Made by a program: the position numbers and the translations under genes. The notes under the pieces were generated by a model. That model was given only the letters and a program-made list of their open reading frames with translations, searched no databases and had not been told where the DNA came from. Source: Ligaoa zhengdingensis (GTDB lineage Bacteria; Bacillota; Clostridia; Oscillospirales; Ruminococcaceae). Taken from it: DNA of 64,000 bases. The DNA is taken from positions 105,614 through 169,613 of the forward strand of contig NZ_JACRST010000003.1 of NCBI RefSeq assembly GCF_014384885.1, in the 5' to 3' direction. Positions 41,420 through 50,883 of this stretch are shown one piece after another. Within the stretch, counting starts at the first letter, position 1. Each line of letters starts with the position of its first letter.

Positions 41420-43840
41420 ATGCAATACGACCGCAAAATAACCATATCCGCCGGCAACAACCGGCGGGCAATGAACTGGACCGCCCAGACCATGCTCATT
41501 TCTGAACTGTGGGCCCGGCTCCAGACCCCCGCCAGGGGCACGGAGCCCCTGGCAGAATACCTGAACATGAAAAAGGCGCGGCAGGATGACCTCAAGGATG
41601 TTGGCGGCTTTGTGGCGGGCTCTCTCTCCGGCCCGCGCCGAAAAGCAAGCAATGTGACTGGGCGTGACATCATCACGCTGGATTTGGACAACATCCCCGC
41701 TGGCGGCACGGAGGACGTGATCCGCCGGGTGGAGGCGCTGGGCTGCGGCTATTGTATTTACAGCACCCGTAAACACAGCCCGGCGGCCCCCCGCTTGCGT
41801 GTCCTCCTGCCTCTGGACCGCACGGTGTCCGCGGATGAGTACGAACCCCTAGCCCGCAAGATGGCGGAGTACATAGGCATTGAGCTCTGCGACCCCACCA
41901 CCTTTGAGGTGTCCCGCCTCATGTACTGGCCAAGCTGTTGTTCTGACAGCCAGTATGTATATCTCTGGCAGGACAAGCCCCTCCTCTCCGCCGGCGGCCT
42001 GCTGGCCCAATACGAGGACTGGCGGGACTGCACCCTCTGGCCACAGGTGCCGGGCGCTCTGAGCCTGCCCAAGCTGGCAGTCAGGCAAGGTGACCCGGTG
42101 GCCAAGACGGGCGTTGTGGGCGCTTTCTGCCGCACCTTTGATATCTACCGGGCCCTGGATGAGCTTATCCCCGGCATGTACGAGCCCGTGGAGAGTATGC
42201 CCGGAAGATACACCTATCTGGGCGGCTCTACCACCGGTGGCGCCGTGATCTATGACAACGGCAAGTTTTTATACAGTCACCACGCCACTGACCCGTGCAG
42301 CGGCCGCCTGGTCAATGCCTTTGACCTTGTGCGCCTCCACCGCTTTGGTGACAAGGACGATGAGGCCCAACCGGGCACACCCACCAACCGGCTCCCCAGC
42401 TACCAGGCCATGTGTGAGATGGCCGTCTCCAATGCGGATGTGGCCGCTCTGATGAGCCAGGAGCGATACCAGGAGGCCGTCAAGGACTTTGAGGGTGTGG
42501 AGCCCACCAACGAGAGGGACTCCGCCAACTGGATGAGCAAGCTGGCCGTGAATAGCCAGACAGGCCTCCCCAAAGCCACCATTGATAATGTCTGGATTAT
42601 CCTGGAGCACGACCCTCTCCTCAAGGACAAGTTCGCCCTCAACTGCTTTGCGGGCCGCGGTGAGGTGCTGGGCGCCCTCCCGTGGGACGGCCGCACACAG
42701 CGCCGCCTCTGGGATGACAACGACAACGAGGGCCTCTATTGGTATATGGAACGCTACCATCACATCACCGGCAACGGCAAGATCGACGGAGCCCTGTCCC
42801 TGCACTCCACAAAGCACGCTTTCAACGAGGTGCAGGACTATCTTCAGGGCCTCAAGTGGGATGGCCAGCTACGGCTTGATACCCTTTTCATTGACTACCT
42901 GGGCGCTGTCGATACCCCATACACCAGAGCGGTGACCCGCAAGGCGTTCGCCGCCGCCGTCACTCGCGCCATGGCGCCGGGCAGCAAGTATGACACCATG
43001 CTCATCCTCTCCGGCCCCCAGGGCATAGGCAAGAGTACCCTGTTGGATAAGATGAGCCGGGGCTGGTTTAATGACAGCATCCGCACCTTTGAAGGCAAGG
43101 AGGCCTCTGAGCTCCTGCAAGGCGTTTGGCTGGTAGAGATAGCGGAGTTGGACGCTTTCCGGCGCACCGATATTGCCCGCATCAAGCAGTTTCTCTCCCT
43201 CCGCAATGACCGTTTTCGGGCTGCCTACGGCCGCCATGTCAAGGAGTTGCCCCGGTGCTGTGTGTTCTTCGGCACCACCAACACCTCCGATTATTTACAG
43301 GATCGCACCGGCAACCGCCGCTTTTGGCCCGTGGACACCGGTGTGCAGCCGGTCACAAAGAGCGTGTGGGCTGATCTGCCGGAGGAGGTTGACCAGCTCT
43401 GGGCGGAGGCTGTGGTCCGCTGGCAGACGGGAGAGCCCCTTTTCCTCAAGGGTGATCTTGAGGAGGCCGCCAAGGCCAAGCAGGAGGAGCACCGTGAAGT
43501 AAGCACCCGTGAGGGCATCGTGCTGGACTTCCTGGCCAAGCGGGTGCCGGAGGACTGGCAAAGCTGGCCTCTGGACCGCCGCCGCATGTTCTGGGGTGGC
43601 GCCGTGCAGGGTGAGGTCAAGCTGGTGGACCGGGACCGGGTGTGCGCCCTGGAAGTGTGGTGTGAGGCCCTGGACGGCAAGCAGCGGGATATCCGCTACT
43701 CTGACACGGCGGAGATAAACGGCATCATTGAGGCTTGCTCAAACTGGGAAAAAAGCAAGAGCTCTTTGCGCTTTGGTTACTGCGGCAAACAGCGTGGTTT
43801 TCTGAAAATCCGTGATAATTTATGGGATAAACTGGAATAA
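41420..43840 (+). CDS. VapE-type phage primase/helicase
   Basis: The 806-residue protein has an N-terminal primase-like domain (ITLDLDNIPAGGTEDVIRRVE, YSTRKHSPAAPRLRVLLPLDR) and a C-terminal helicase domain with Walker A GPQGIGKSTLLDK, then VWLVEIAELDAFRRTDIARIKQFLS and CVFFGTTNTSDYL. This layout is typical of virulence-associated-E family proteins that start phage or island replication. The iteron region lies directly after it and may be its target. Confidence 0.92.
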   Translation: MQYDRKITISAGNNRRAMNWTAQTMLISELWARLQTPARGTEPLAEYLNMKKARQDDLKDVGGFVAGSLSGPRRKASNVTGRDIITLDLDNIPAGGTEDVIRRVEALGCGYCIYSTRKHSPAAPRLRVLLPLDRTVSADEYEPLARKMAEYIGIELCDPTTFEVSRLMYWPSCCSDSQYVYLWQDKPLLSAGGLLAQYEDWRDCTLWPQVPGALSLPKLAVRQGDPVAKTGVVGAFCRTFDIYRALDELIPGMYEPVESMPGRYTYLGGSTTGGAVIYDNGKFLYSHHATDPCSGRLVNAFDLVRLHRFGDKDDEAQPGTPTNRLPSYQAMCEMAVSNADVAALMSQERYQEAVKDFEGVEPTNERDSANWMSKLAVNSQTGLPKATIDNVWIILEHDPLLKDKFALNCFAGRGEVLGALPWDGRTQRRLWDDNDNEGLYWYMERYHHITGNGKIDGALSLHSTKHAFNEVQDYLQGLKWDGQLRLDTLFIDYLGAVDTPYTRAVTRKAFAAAVTRAMAPGSKYDTMLILSGPQGIGKSTLLDKMSRGWFNDSIRTFEGKEASELLQGVWLVEIAELDAFRRTDIARIKQFLSLRNDRFRAAYGRHVKELPRCCVFFGTTNTSDYLQDRTGNRRFWPVDTGVQPVTKSVWADLPEEVDQLWAEAVVRWQTGEPLFLKGDLEEAAKAKQEEHREVSTREGIVLDFLAKRVPEDWQSWPLDRRRMFWGGAVQGEVKLVDRDRVCALEVWCEALDGKQRDIRYSDTAEINGIIEACSNWEKSKSSLRFGYCGKQRGFLKIRDNLWDKLE

Positions 43841-43847
43841 AAAGGCC

Positions 43848-44089
43848 GGAACATTCCCCGGAACATCTTAAAAACGGCGCTTGAATGTTCCGGGCCATGT
43901 TCCGCCTAATGTTCCGGGGAATGTTCCGGGCTAAACCCTTGAAAACACTGGCTTTTTTGAGTATCTGGAATATTGGAACATTTATTTTCTATTAAATATA
44001 AAAATAGAGAGAATAGAGAGAATAGAGAATATATATACTCTCTAATCCCCCTAATATAAGAAATATATAGAAAAAATGCTGAATGTTCC
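43848..44089. repeat. GGAACAT/ATGTTCC iterons with AT-rich region, candidate replication origin
   Basis: Eight copies of a seven-base word lie in 242 bases: GGAACAT at 43848, 43860 and 43975, and ATGTTCC at 43885, 43897, 43909, 43921 and 44083. The first two and the next four are each exactly 12 bases apart, and the two groups are inverted. A very AT-rich stretch with AGAGAAT tandem words and ATATATAT follows at about 43980-44075. Iterons plus a melting region beside primase and polymerase genes suggest an origin. Confidence 0.7.
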
Positions 44090-44115
44090 GCCCCAAAACA
44101 GAAAGGTGGATAAGA

Positions 44116-44304
44116 ATGAATGTGAAACACTGGCTTGAAAATATTGTAAAAGCAAGAGGCCCCATATCACCCAAGGATGTTTATGCCGAGGGTAAAAAAG
44201 TGGGCATCACAAGAAAAGAGATAAAAGCCGCAAGATGCTGGCACGGAAAATATGTAAACACAGAAATCTGCGGTGACAGAACATTGTGGCGGTGGATGCC
44301 ATGA
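44116..44304 (+). CDS. Small hypothetical phage protein, possible winged-helix
   Basis: The 62-residue ORF starts at ATG 44116 after AAAGGTGG. The sequence (HWLENIVKARGPISPKDVYAEGKKVGITRKEIKAARC) has the look of a small helix-turn-helix seen in phage proteins of the DUF3987/VapE neighbourhood. It overlaps the next gene by four bases. Confidence 0.65.
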   Translation: MNVKHWLENIVKARGPISPKDVYAEGKKVGITRKEIKAARCWHGKYVNTEICGDRTLWRWMP

Positions 44305-44579
44305 AAGAAAGTTATATTGAGGGCTACATGGCCCGCAAGGTAAAAGAGCACGGAGGGCTGTGCTATAAGTTTGTCTCCCCCGGCAATCCTGGTGTGCCTG
44401 ACCGTATTGTCATCACCCCCAACGGCCGCACCATCTATGTAGAGCTGAAAACAGAGATTGGGAGGCTGACCAAGATGCAGAAATGGCAAAGGGGCGAGTT
44501 GGAGAAACGGGGGGCGGATGTCCGTATACTGTGTGGGATGGATGCCGTGAAAGAGTTTTTAAGGGAGGTTTTTGGCTGA
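44301..44579 (+). CDS. VRR-NUC domain nuclease
   Basis: The 92-residue protein has SPGNPGVPDRIVITPNGRTIYVELKT with the catalytic D and E-x-K of the VRR-NUC (PD-(D/E)XK) fold, and ends in a typical helical tail. Such stand-alone nucleases are common in phages beside SNF2 helicases and may act on branched DNA. The start overlaps the upstream stop by ATGA; the in-frame ATG at 44286 lies inside that gene. Confidence 0.92.
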   Translation: MKESYIEGYMARKVKEHGGLCYKFVSPGNPGVPDRIVITPNGRTIYVELKTEIGRLTKMQKWQRGELEKRGADVRILCGMDAVKEFLREVFG

Positions 44580-44995
44580 TGGGTAGACCGAGAGCTGCGG
44601 GACCTGAGTTTTGTACGAAATGCGGAAAAGAAATGTACAGACCTCCGAGTGCCAGAGCCGGTGTGAGCCGTCCGTTCTGCTGCAGGGCTTGCCAAATGGC
44701 GTATCTCAATGCGGAGAACAACCCCAAGCGGATGACACCGGAAGTGAGGCAGAAATTGCGAGAATCACGTTTGAACACGGGTAACGGTAAGACATACACA
44801 AAGTTTTTTGGGAGGCATACGCATCGTGTCGTAGCGGAATTGATGCTGGGCAGACCCTTGCGACCCGGAGAGGTGGTGCACCACATAGATGGGGATAAGC
44901 GAAACAACGACCCTAAGAATCTAATGGTTTTTGAAAATCAAACCGCGCACGCCAAATGGCACACGCAGCAAGGAGGTGATAACAATGAAATTTGA
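44579..44995 (+). CDS. HNH endonuclease
   Basis: The 138-residue protein has an N-terminal zinc-finger-like part (CTKCGKEMYRPP, then FCCRACQ). The HNH core is THRVVAELMLGRPLRPGEVVHHIDGDKRNNDPKNL, with its HH, D, N and H residues. It starts at ATG 44579, overlapping the previous stop. It could be a homing-type or packaging-associated nuclease. Confidence 0.88.
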   Translation: MGRPRAAGPEFCTKCGKEMYRPPSARAGVSRPFCCRACQMAYLNAENNPKRMTPEVRQKLRESRLNTGNGKTYTKFFGRHTHRVVAELMLGRPLRPGEVVHHIDGDKRNNDPKNLMVFENQTAHAKWHTQQGGDNNEI

Positions 44996-46378
44996 GCCGC
45001 ATAATTACCAAGCCTATTGTATTCAGCGAGTAGTTGAGGATCCCGCAGTTGGCTTGTTCCTGCGGCCCGGTTAAATGGCCTTGGCAAAACGGTCATCACC
45101 CTCACGGCGGTCAACATTCTCAAGTATTTCCGCTGGCGGGTGTCCAAGGTCCTGGTGGTAGCACCCAAAACGGTGGCAGAGGCCACCTGGAGCAAGGAGG
45201 CAGCCAAGTGGGATCATCTGCAACACCTCCGCATTTCAGCAGTGCTGGGCAGCACCTCCAAGCGGATTAAGGCTCTTAATACTCCGGCGGATGTGTATGT
45301 TATCAACCGAGAAAACGTAGAGTGGCTGGTGGACTATTATAAGCAAGCCTGGCCTTTTGACATGGTAGTGTTGGATGAGAGCACCAGCTTCAAGAACTCC
45401 CAAAGCAAACGCTTTAAGGCATTGAAACGGGTACGGCGTTTCGTCAAAAAGATGGTGCTACTGACCGGCACGCCGTCCTCCAAGGGCCTCATCGACCTGT
45501 GGGCTCAGGTGTACTTGCTGGACCAGGGGGAGCGGCTGGGGCCCACTCTGAGCGCCTACCGGGAGCGATATTTTGACCCGGATCAAAGGAGCAGGACCCA
45601 GATTTTCTCCTATAAAGCCAAGGATGGGGCGGAGAGTGCGGTGCTGGAGGCTATCTCTGACATCTGCATCTCCATGAAAGCGGAGGATTATTTGCAGCTG
45701 CCGCAGATCATCCAGCACGAGGTGCCGGTGCTGCTTGACCCCAAGGCCACGCGAGACTATGAGCAGTTTGAGCGGGACCTGCTGCTGGAGGTGGATGAGG
45801 ATGTTATCACCGCTGGCACCGCCGGGGTGCTGGTGGGCAAGCTGTTGCAGTATTGCAACGGCGCGGTCTACGGCACCGAGGGTCAGGTGGTCCATGTCCA
45901 TGACTGCAAGCTGGATGCTTACATGGAGCTGTTGGAGCGTTTGAACGGCGAACCCGCCTTGACGTTCTACGGATACCAGCATGACCGGGATCGCATCCTG
46001 GAGCGGCTGCAAAAGCAGCGCAAGGATCTCAAGGTCAGGGTTTACAAGGGCGCTGGGGACGCCGATGCCTGGAACAATGGAGATGTTGATGTGCTGCTGG
46101 TGCATCCGGCCTCCTGCGCCTATGGCCTCAACCTTCAGGCCGGCGGACGCAATGTCATCTGGTACGGTCTCAACTGGAGCTTTGAGCTTAATGACCAGGG
46201 CAATTGCCGCTTATGGCGGCAGGGGTCCCCTTACGACAAGGTCTATATCCACTACCTCATCGTGCAGGGGTGCGAGGATGAGGACGTTATGGCGGCTATC
46301 CGAGACCGTGCTGACACCCACGAGGCCGTCATGCGGGCCCTGAAAGCAAGGATTGAGAAGACGCGAGGGAGGGGCTAG
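44985..46378 (+). pseudogene. SNF2-family phage helicase, broken by a frameshift near Walker A
   Basis: The gene starts at ATG 44985 (MKFEPHNYQAYCIQRVVEDP) with AGGAGGTG upstream. It reads into FLRPG and stops at TAA 45072-45074. Homology resumes in another frame (NGLGKTVITLTAVN) from about 45074 and continues to 46378 with DESTSFKN, LLTGTPSSKGLIDLW and GLNLQAGGRNVIWYGLNW. The residues before GLGKT differ from the usual FLDMGLGKT, so the fault is a short replacement with a net frame change. Adding one T at 45070-45072 would restore the frame. It may be a real inactivation or a sequence error. Confidence 0.82.
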
Positions 46379-46379
46379 C

Positions 46380-47144
46380 ATGGAGCACATTTTATCGCTG
46401 AGCTACGGCAAAGATAGCATGGCCTGTTTGGGAGCTATCGAGCGTTTGGGGTGGCCCCTGGATCGCATCGTTACGGCCGATGTTTGGGCTACGGATGACA
46501 TCCCAGCAGATTTGCCGCCTATGGTAGAGTTTAAGGCGAGAGCTGATGCGATCATCAAAGAACGATGGGGCATTACGGTGGAGCATGTCAGGGGGAAGTA
46601 TACGGCGGAAACGCTGATGTACCGCCGCCGTGTAAAAGGTAATCACGCGGGCCAAATAAGGGGCTGGCCTATGACCAAGGGGCAGAGAATGGGGTGCGAA
46701 TTGCAGCGGCCGTGCAAGGTAAAACCGTTACAGGAGATACAGCGCGGAGGCATCATCTATCTTGGGATTGCGGCAGATGAGCCAAGCCGAATAGCTGGGC
46801 ATATCAACAGGCCGAACGTAAAACTCCCATTGGTTGAGATTGGCTGGCAGGAGGATTACTGCGGTCTATGGTCCAAGTATTCCGGGCTGCTTGCGCCTAT
46901 ATACACCGAAGAGGTGCGGGGCGGGTGCTGGTTTTGCCCAAACCAGAGGGTTGATTCACTCCGCCGGCTGCGGAAGAACTACCCAGATTATTGGGCTCTG
47001 ATGTTGAGCTGGGACGGGGACAGCCAATTCCCGTTTAAGCCAAAGCGCACGCTCCGCGACTACGACCGCCGATTTCAGGCGGAGGACGAAGGCAGAATTG
47101 CCCTCGAAGGCAAAAGATTTCGGTGGGAGGAGGTCACACCGTGA
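46380..47144 (+). CDS. Phage PAPS-reductase-like PP-loop protein
   Basis: The 254-residue protein starts MEHILSLSYGKDSMACLGAIE, with the PP-loop SYGKDS of the phosphoadenosine phosphosulfate reductase/ATP pyrophosphatase family. A later Cys-rich motif is GGCWFCPNQRVDSLRRL. ATG 46380 follows GGAGGGG. Phage members are of unknown use; modification of DNA or RNA with sulfur, or nucleotide chemistry, are possible but unproven. Confidence 0.85.
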   Translation: MEHILSLSYGKDSMACLGAIERLGWPLDRIVTADVWATDDIPADLPPMVEFKARADAIIKERWGITVEHVRGKYTAETLMYRRRVKGNHAGQIRGWPMTKGQRMGCELQRPCKVKPLQEIQRGGIIYLGIAADEPSRIAGHINRPNVKLPLVEIGWQEDYCGLWSKYSGLLAPIYTEEVRGGCWFCPNQRVDSLRRLRKNYPDYWALMLSWDGDSQFPFKPKRTLRDYDRRFQAEDEGRIALEGKRFRWEEVTP

Positions 47145-47548
47145 CGAATCAAGAAAAGAAGCAATATTTGCTACAGTATCGGAATAATGAATCTGAGATC
47201 AGCCGAACTATCGAAGAATTGACGAGGTGGGAAAGCAGAGCCCGTCGGGTCACCAGCGGATGGAGCGATCTGTCCAGCGGGACAAGCAATCAGGGCGACA
47301 GAATCCAGATGTGCGTCGAGAAGATCATAGAGATGCAGAACAAGTTGGCGGAGCAAATTGACAGAGGAGTTGCATTGCGTGAGGATATCGAGAAAGCAAT
47401 TGGAGCAGTAGCGGATGATCGGCTAAGGCTGCTGTTGCGGTACCGGTACATAGACGGATATACTTGGGAGAGGATTGCAGTAGAGATGCACTATTCGTGG
47501 AGACAGGTTGTTAGAATGCACGGCAAAGCACTCGAAGAGATGTCATAG
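47141..47548 (+). CDS. ArpU/DUF1492-like late transcription regulator
   Basis: The 135-residue protein has a coiled-coil N-terminal half (EISRTIEELTRWESRARR) and a sigma-70 region 4-like helix-turn-helix at the C-terminus (LLLRYRYIDGYTWERIAVEMHYSWRQVVRMHGKAL). Such proteins lie just before terminase genes and turn on late genes. The start is GTG 47141, overlapping the previous stop (GTGA). Confidence 0.85.
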   Translation: MTNQEKKQYLLQYRNNESEISRTIEELTRWESRARRVTSGWSDLSSGTSNQGDRIQMCVEKIIEMQNKLAEQIDRGVALREDIEKAIGAVADDRLRLLLRYRYIDGYTWERIAVEMHYSWRQVVRMHGKALEEMS

Positions 47549-47584
47549 AATGTCATATCGAAACAATGATATAGTGTAATTAGA

Positions 47585-47618
47585 AAAATCCGCTCATGGG
47601 GTACCACGGGCGGATTTT
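47585..47618 (+). terminator. Hairpin before the terminase genes
   Basis: AAAATCCGC pairs with GCGGATTTT around a loop that itself has a partial stem (ATGG/CCA). It probably ends the early operon before the late genes. Confidence 0.6.
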
Positions 47619-47710
47619 CTGCGTCCAAAGGGAGGGATGCAACATAGCCAAGCCATGGATGATGCGCAAGCCAAAGGGCGAGAAGATAATCAAAAAAGCG
47701 TGGTGGTGAT

Positions 47711-48058
47711 GTGACGACAAAACGAAACAAAACGGTGCTCGGGAAAAAACAGCTCAAGGCGGCGGAAATGTTGTCAAACCCTGATTTCAGCGGGACAATT
47801 ACGCAGCTATGCGAGCGTATTGGTGTCGCAAGGTCTACGTTTTACCGGTGGCTTGAGGACGAGACGTTCCGCGATTACGTGGATGGCCTGATCGATAGAT
47901 ATACGGACAGCGAGCTGTCACGTGTTTGGAAAGCCCTTATGCGCCGTGTTGACGTCGGGGATATCCAGGCGATCAAGCTGTATTTTGAGCTCAAGGGACG
48001 GTACAAACAAGATGCCGTCGGGCGCGACGCGGGAGTGCAAATCGTTGATGACATATAA
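47711..48058 (+). CDS. terS: Terminase small subunit
   Basis: The 115-residue protein has a helix-turn-helix (ITQLCERIGVARSTFYRWLEDETFRDYV) of the phBC6A51-type small terminase. It recognises phage DNA and guides the large subunit. The start is GTG 47711 and the gene overlaps terL by 11 bases. Confidence 0.85.
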   Translation: MTTKRNKTVLGKKQLKAAEMLSNPDFSGTITQLCERIGVARSTFYRWLEDETFRDYVDGLIDRYTDSELSRVWKALMRRVDVGDIQAIKLYFELKGRYKQDAVGRDAGVQIVDDI

Positions 48059-49283
48059 ACTATCTAAAATAATATCCCCTGCGTTCGCAGAACCGCACCG
48101 AAAAATTAAGATGGGCGTAGTTAATGAGCTGGTCTGTAAGGGCGGACGAGGGTCCGCAAAGTCAAGTTATGTCAGCGTGGAATTGGTGCTGGAACTCCTG
48201 AAGCACCCTCTTTGCCATGCGGTAGTGATGCGTAAGGTGGGCAACACCCTCCGCACATCGGTATACGCGCAGATATGCTGGGCTATTGCTGAGCTTGGAT
48301 TGGCGAACAAGTTTCGGTGCACAGTGTCGCCGATGGAGTGCGTATATATCCCAACTGGGCAAAAGATTATGTTTTTTGGGATGGACGACCCTGGAAAGCT
48401 CAAATCAATCAAAGTAGCGTTCGGCTACATCGGGATTGCGTGGTTCGAGGAACTGGATCAGTTTGATGGCGAAGAGCAAATCCGCAGCGTGGAACAGTCA
48501 TTGTTCCGCGGCGGTGTGTACTCTATGTGCTTTAAGAGCTTCAACCCTCCTGCCATGGCGAGAAACTGGGCGAACCGCTATGTGATAGAGAGCAAGCCTG
48601 GGAAAATAGTGCACCATAGCACCTATCTTACAACTCCGCCGGAGTGGCTGGGGCCTCGTTTTCTGGCCGATGCCGATCACTTAAAGTCCATCAACCCAAC
48701 CGCATACCGGCATGAGTATGGAGGGGAAGTTGTAGGCTCAGGCACGCAGGTGTTCGAAAACTTGCGGTTAGAGCCGATATCAGAAAAATTTATTTCCGAA
48801 CAGGACTGGCATTACTTTGGTCAAGACTGGGGCTGGTATCCAGACCCCAACCAATTTGTGGGATGTACATACAGTAGCAAAGACCGTGTCCTGTATATTT
48901 ACGAGGATTATCGGGCCAATCGTTGCCCGGACGACCGGTGGGCGGAAACTATCAAGGCCCACAAGAACGACCGCATTGTGGCCGATCCTGGTGGTGGCGG
49001 AGACAAGTCAATCAGCAATTTTCGGTCCATGGGATTCGACATGGTGGCCGCCAGAAAGGGGCCTGGTAGCGTTGAAGCTGGAATCAAGTGGCTACAATCC
49101 CTGCCGGCTATTGTGATTGATCCAGAACGATGCCCAAATGCAGCGAAAGAATTCAGCGAGTATGAATATGAACGCAACGAAAAGACCGGCGAGGTTCTCC
49201 AGGGCTACCCAGATGCAGCGAATCACGTTATCGATGGATGCAGATATGCCTTGGAGCAAGTATGGAGGAGGCGTGGGATGTGA
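48048..49283 (+). CDS. terL: Terminase large subunit
   Basis: The 411-residue protein has Walker A CKGGRGSAKSS near residues 31-41, an acidic Walker B region (IGIAWFEELDQF), and a C-terminal nuclease domain beginning FGQDWGWYPDPNQF. It packages DNA into the prohead. ATG 48048 lies within the end of terS; the longer frame from 47922 is a shadow of terS. Confidence 0.94.
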   Translation: MTYKLSKIISPAFAEPHRKIKMGVVNELVCKGGRGSAKSSYVSVELVLELLKHPLCHAVVMRKVGNTLRTSVYAQICWAIAELGLANKFRCTVSPMECVYIPTGQKIMFFGMDDPGKLKSIKVAFGYIGIAWFEELDQFDGEEQIRSVEQSLFRGGVYSMCFKSFNPPAMARNWANRYVIESKPGKIVHHSTYLTTPPEWLGPRFLADADHLKSINPTAYRHEYGGEVVGSGTQVFENLRLEPISEKFISEQDWHYFGQDWGWYPDPNQFVGCTYSSKDRVLYIYEDYRANRCPDDRWAETIKAHKNDRIVADPGGGGDKSISNFRSMGFDMVAARKGPGSVEAGIKWLQSLPAIVIDPERCPNAAKEFSEYEYERNEKTGEVLQGYPDAANHVIDGCRYALEQVWRRRGM

Positions 49284-49492
49284 TAACTAAATTAAAAACA
49301 TGGCTCTATAAACGATTTTTGCCTGCCTGGTGTCGGGACGATCTAACGGAGGCAAACGAAAGACTGCGGGAGAAGCTTGCTGTGCAAAGGCGGGAAATCG
49401 AACGCCTGAGCGCATATATTGACGGAATGGAGTACGCCATGCGGCGGAGACCCCGTATCATCATCAACGCAAAAGAGGTGAGGGAGGAATGA
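49280..49492 (+). CDS. Small basic coiled-coil phage protein
   Basis: The 70-residue ORF starts at GTG 49280, overlapping the terL stop (GTGA), with GGAGG upstream. It is Arg-rich and helical (RLREKLAVQRREIERLSAYIDGMEYAMRRR). It lies between terL and portal; role unknown. Confidence 0.65.
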   Translation: MITKLKTWLYKRFLPAWCRDDLTEANERLREKLAVQRREIERLSAYIDGMEYAMRRRPRIIINAKEVREE

Positions 49493-50883
49493 GTATACTC
49501 ACCGCACTCTTTGACGGCAATAAAATTTATAATTTTGAACAAGCGTTTGGGGTTAAGGATATCACTTCGGCGCCGATGAAAGCTGCAATCGGGGACTGGA
49601 TGGGACTATATTACCAGACTGAGCCGACGGACAGGGAAGACCCGTGCCAACGTATTCCGGTGGCCGTAGTACATAAATTGAGCAAAACCACATTTTCTGA
49701 GTATGAGGCGGGTGCTGCTGGTTCCGGCCCTAAAACCGAGTATATAACAAGTGTTTTGGGCGCACTGGATGTGTGTCGTAAGAAAGCGATGCAGCAGGCG
49801 CTTATTGGTGGACAGTGCTATCTCAAGCCGATTTTTTTATCTAAGGGCGTCTCCTTTGGCGTGATCTCTCGCAGTGACTATTTGGCGCTCGGACGCGACG
49901 AGCGCGGTGATCTGACCGACATCGGCACAGCGGAGCGCACCATAGTGGATAGACTGTATTATACCCTGCTGGAGCGGCGCACGGTGGATGCAGATGGGTG
50001 GCTGAAGATTGAAAGTAGACTATATCGGTCAAACACAGAGGACATCTTAGGCACCGAAATTCCACTGCAAGCCCTGGAGAAATATGCGGCGCTGGAGCCT
50101 GTTGTGGTGTTTCCGAAGCCAGTTGGCAGTATTGGACTGATACCGCTACGCGTACCCTTGGAAAACACAGTAGATGGCAGCCTGGATGCAGTCAGCGTAT
50201 ATGCTCCTGCTGCGGGCCTGATCCACAATATCAACCGCAACGAGGCGCAACTCAACGGGGAATTCGAGCGCGGGAAAAGCCGTATCTTTGTAGACGATAC
50301 GCTGCTTGAACGCCGGGACGGCCGAAAAGCATTAACGGACGATGTTTTTGTGGGGGTTTCGGGCGACTACCAAAGCGGAGGGATTGACATCTTCTCCCCG
50401 CCTTTGCGGGAGGCATCCTTTCTTGCGCGAAAGACAGAATACCTCCGAAACGTGGAAAGCCTAATTGGCTTAAAGCGCGGGCTGTTGTCGGAGGTTGAGG
50501 CGATGGAGCGTACGGCTACGGAGGTGACGTCCAGCGCGGGCGACTACAACCTATCCATCATTGATCTTCAGGAGATGTGGGATGGTGCTGTACGCGAGGC
50601 TGTGAGGGTATGTGGTGTGCTGGGCCGAATGTATAAAATTTATGCTGGGCCGGAGATCAACCCAGGTAAGGATGTAATCATCAATTGGGGAAACGGAATC
50701 CTCTACGATGAAGATCAAACCTGGGGCGATTACAAGGCTATGGTAGCGGCGGGAATGCTGAAGCCAGAGATTGCGGTTGGCTGGTACTTTGATATGCCGA
50801 CCGAAACAGAGGAAGATTTACAGAAGATTAGAGGGCGATATATGCCAGAGGTTGAAGAAATGGCGAAACCTGGTGACGAATGA
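49489..50883 (+). CDS. Phage portal protein
   Basis: The 464-residue protein has the layout of an A118/SPP1-type portal, with LIHNINRNEAQLNGEFERGKSRIFV in the middle and a helical C-terminal part ending in WYFDMPTETEEDLQKI. It forms the ring through which DNA enters the head. It overlaps neighbours on both sides by four bases. Confidence 0.9.
   Translation: MSILTALFDGNKIYNFEQAFGVKDITSAPMKAAIGDWMGLYYQTEPTDREDPCQRIPVAVVHKLSKTTFSEYEAGAAGSGPKTEYITSVLGALDVCRKKAMQQALIGGQCYLKPIFLSKGVSFGVISRSDYLALGRDERGDLTDIGTAERTIVDRLYYTLLERRTVDADGWLKIESRLYRSNTEDILGTEIPLQALEKYAALEPVVVFPKPVGSIGLIPLRVPLENTVDGSLDAVSVYAPAAGLIHNINRNEAQLNGEFERGKSRIFVDDTLLERRDGRKALTDDVFVGVSGDYQSGGIDIFSPPLREASFLARKTEYLRNVESLIGLKRGLLSEVEAMERTATEVTSSAGDYNLSIIDLQEMWDGAVREAVRVCGVLGRMYKIYAGPEINPGKDVIINWGNGILYDEDQTWGDYKAMVAAGMLKPEIAVGWYFDMPTETEEDLQKIRGRYMPEVEEMAKPGDE

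Noticed and set aside
47636..47713. Tiny ORFs between the ArpU-like gene and terS
   Set aside because: One frame has a phage-like basic peptide (KPWMMRKPKGEKIIKKAWW) but begins at ATA, not a normal start. The other, starting at ATG, has no recognisable feature.
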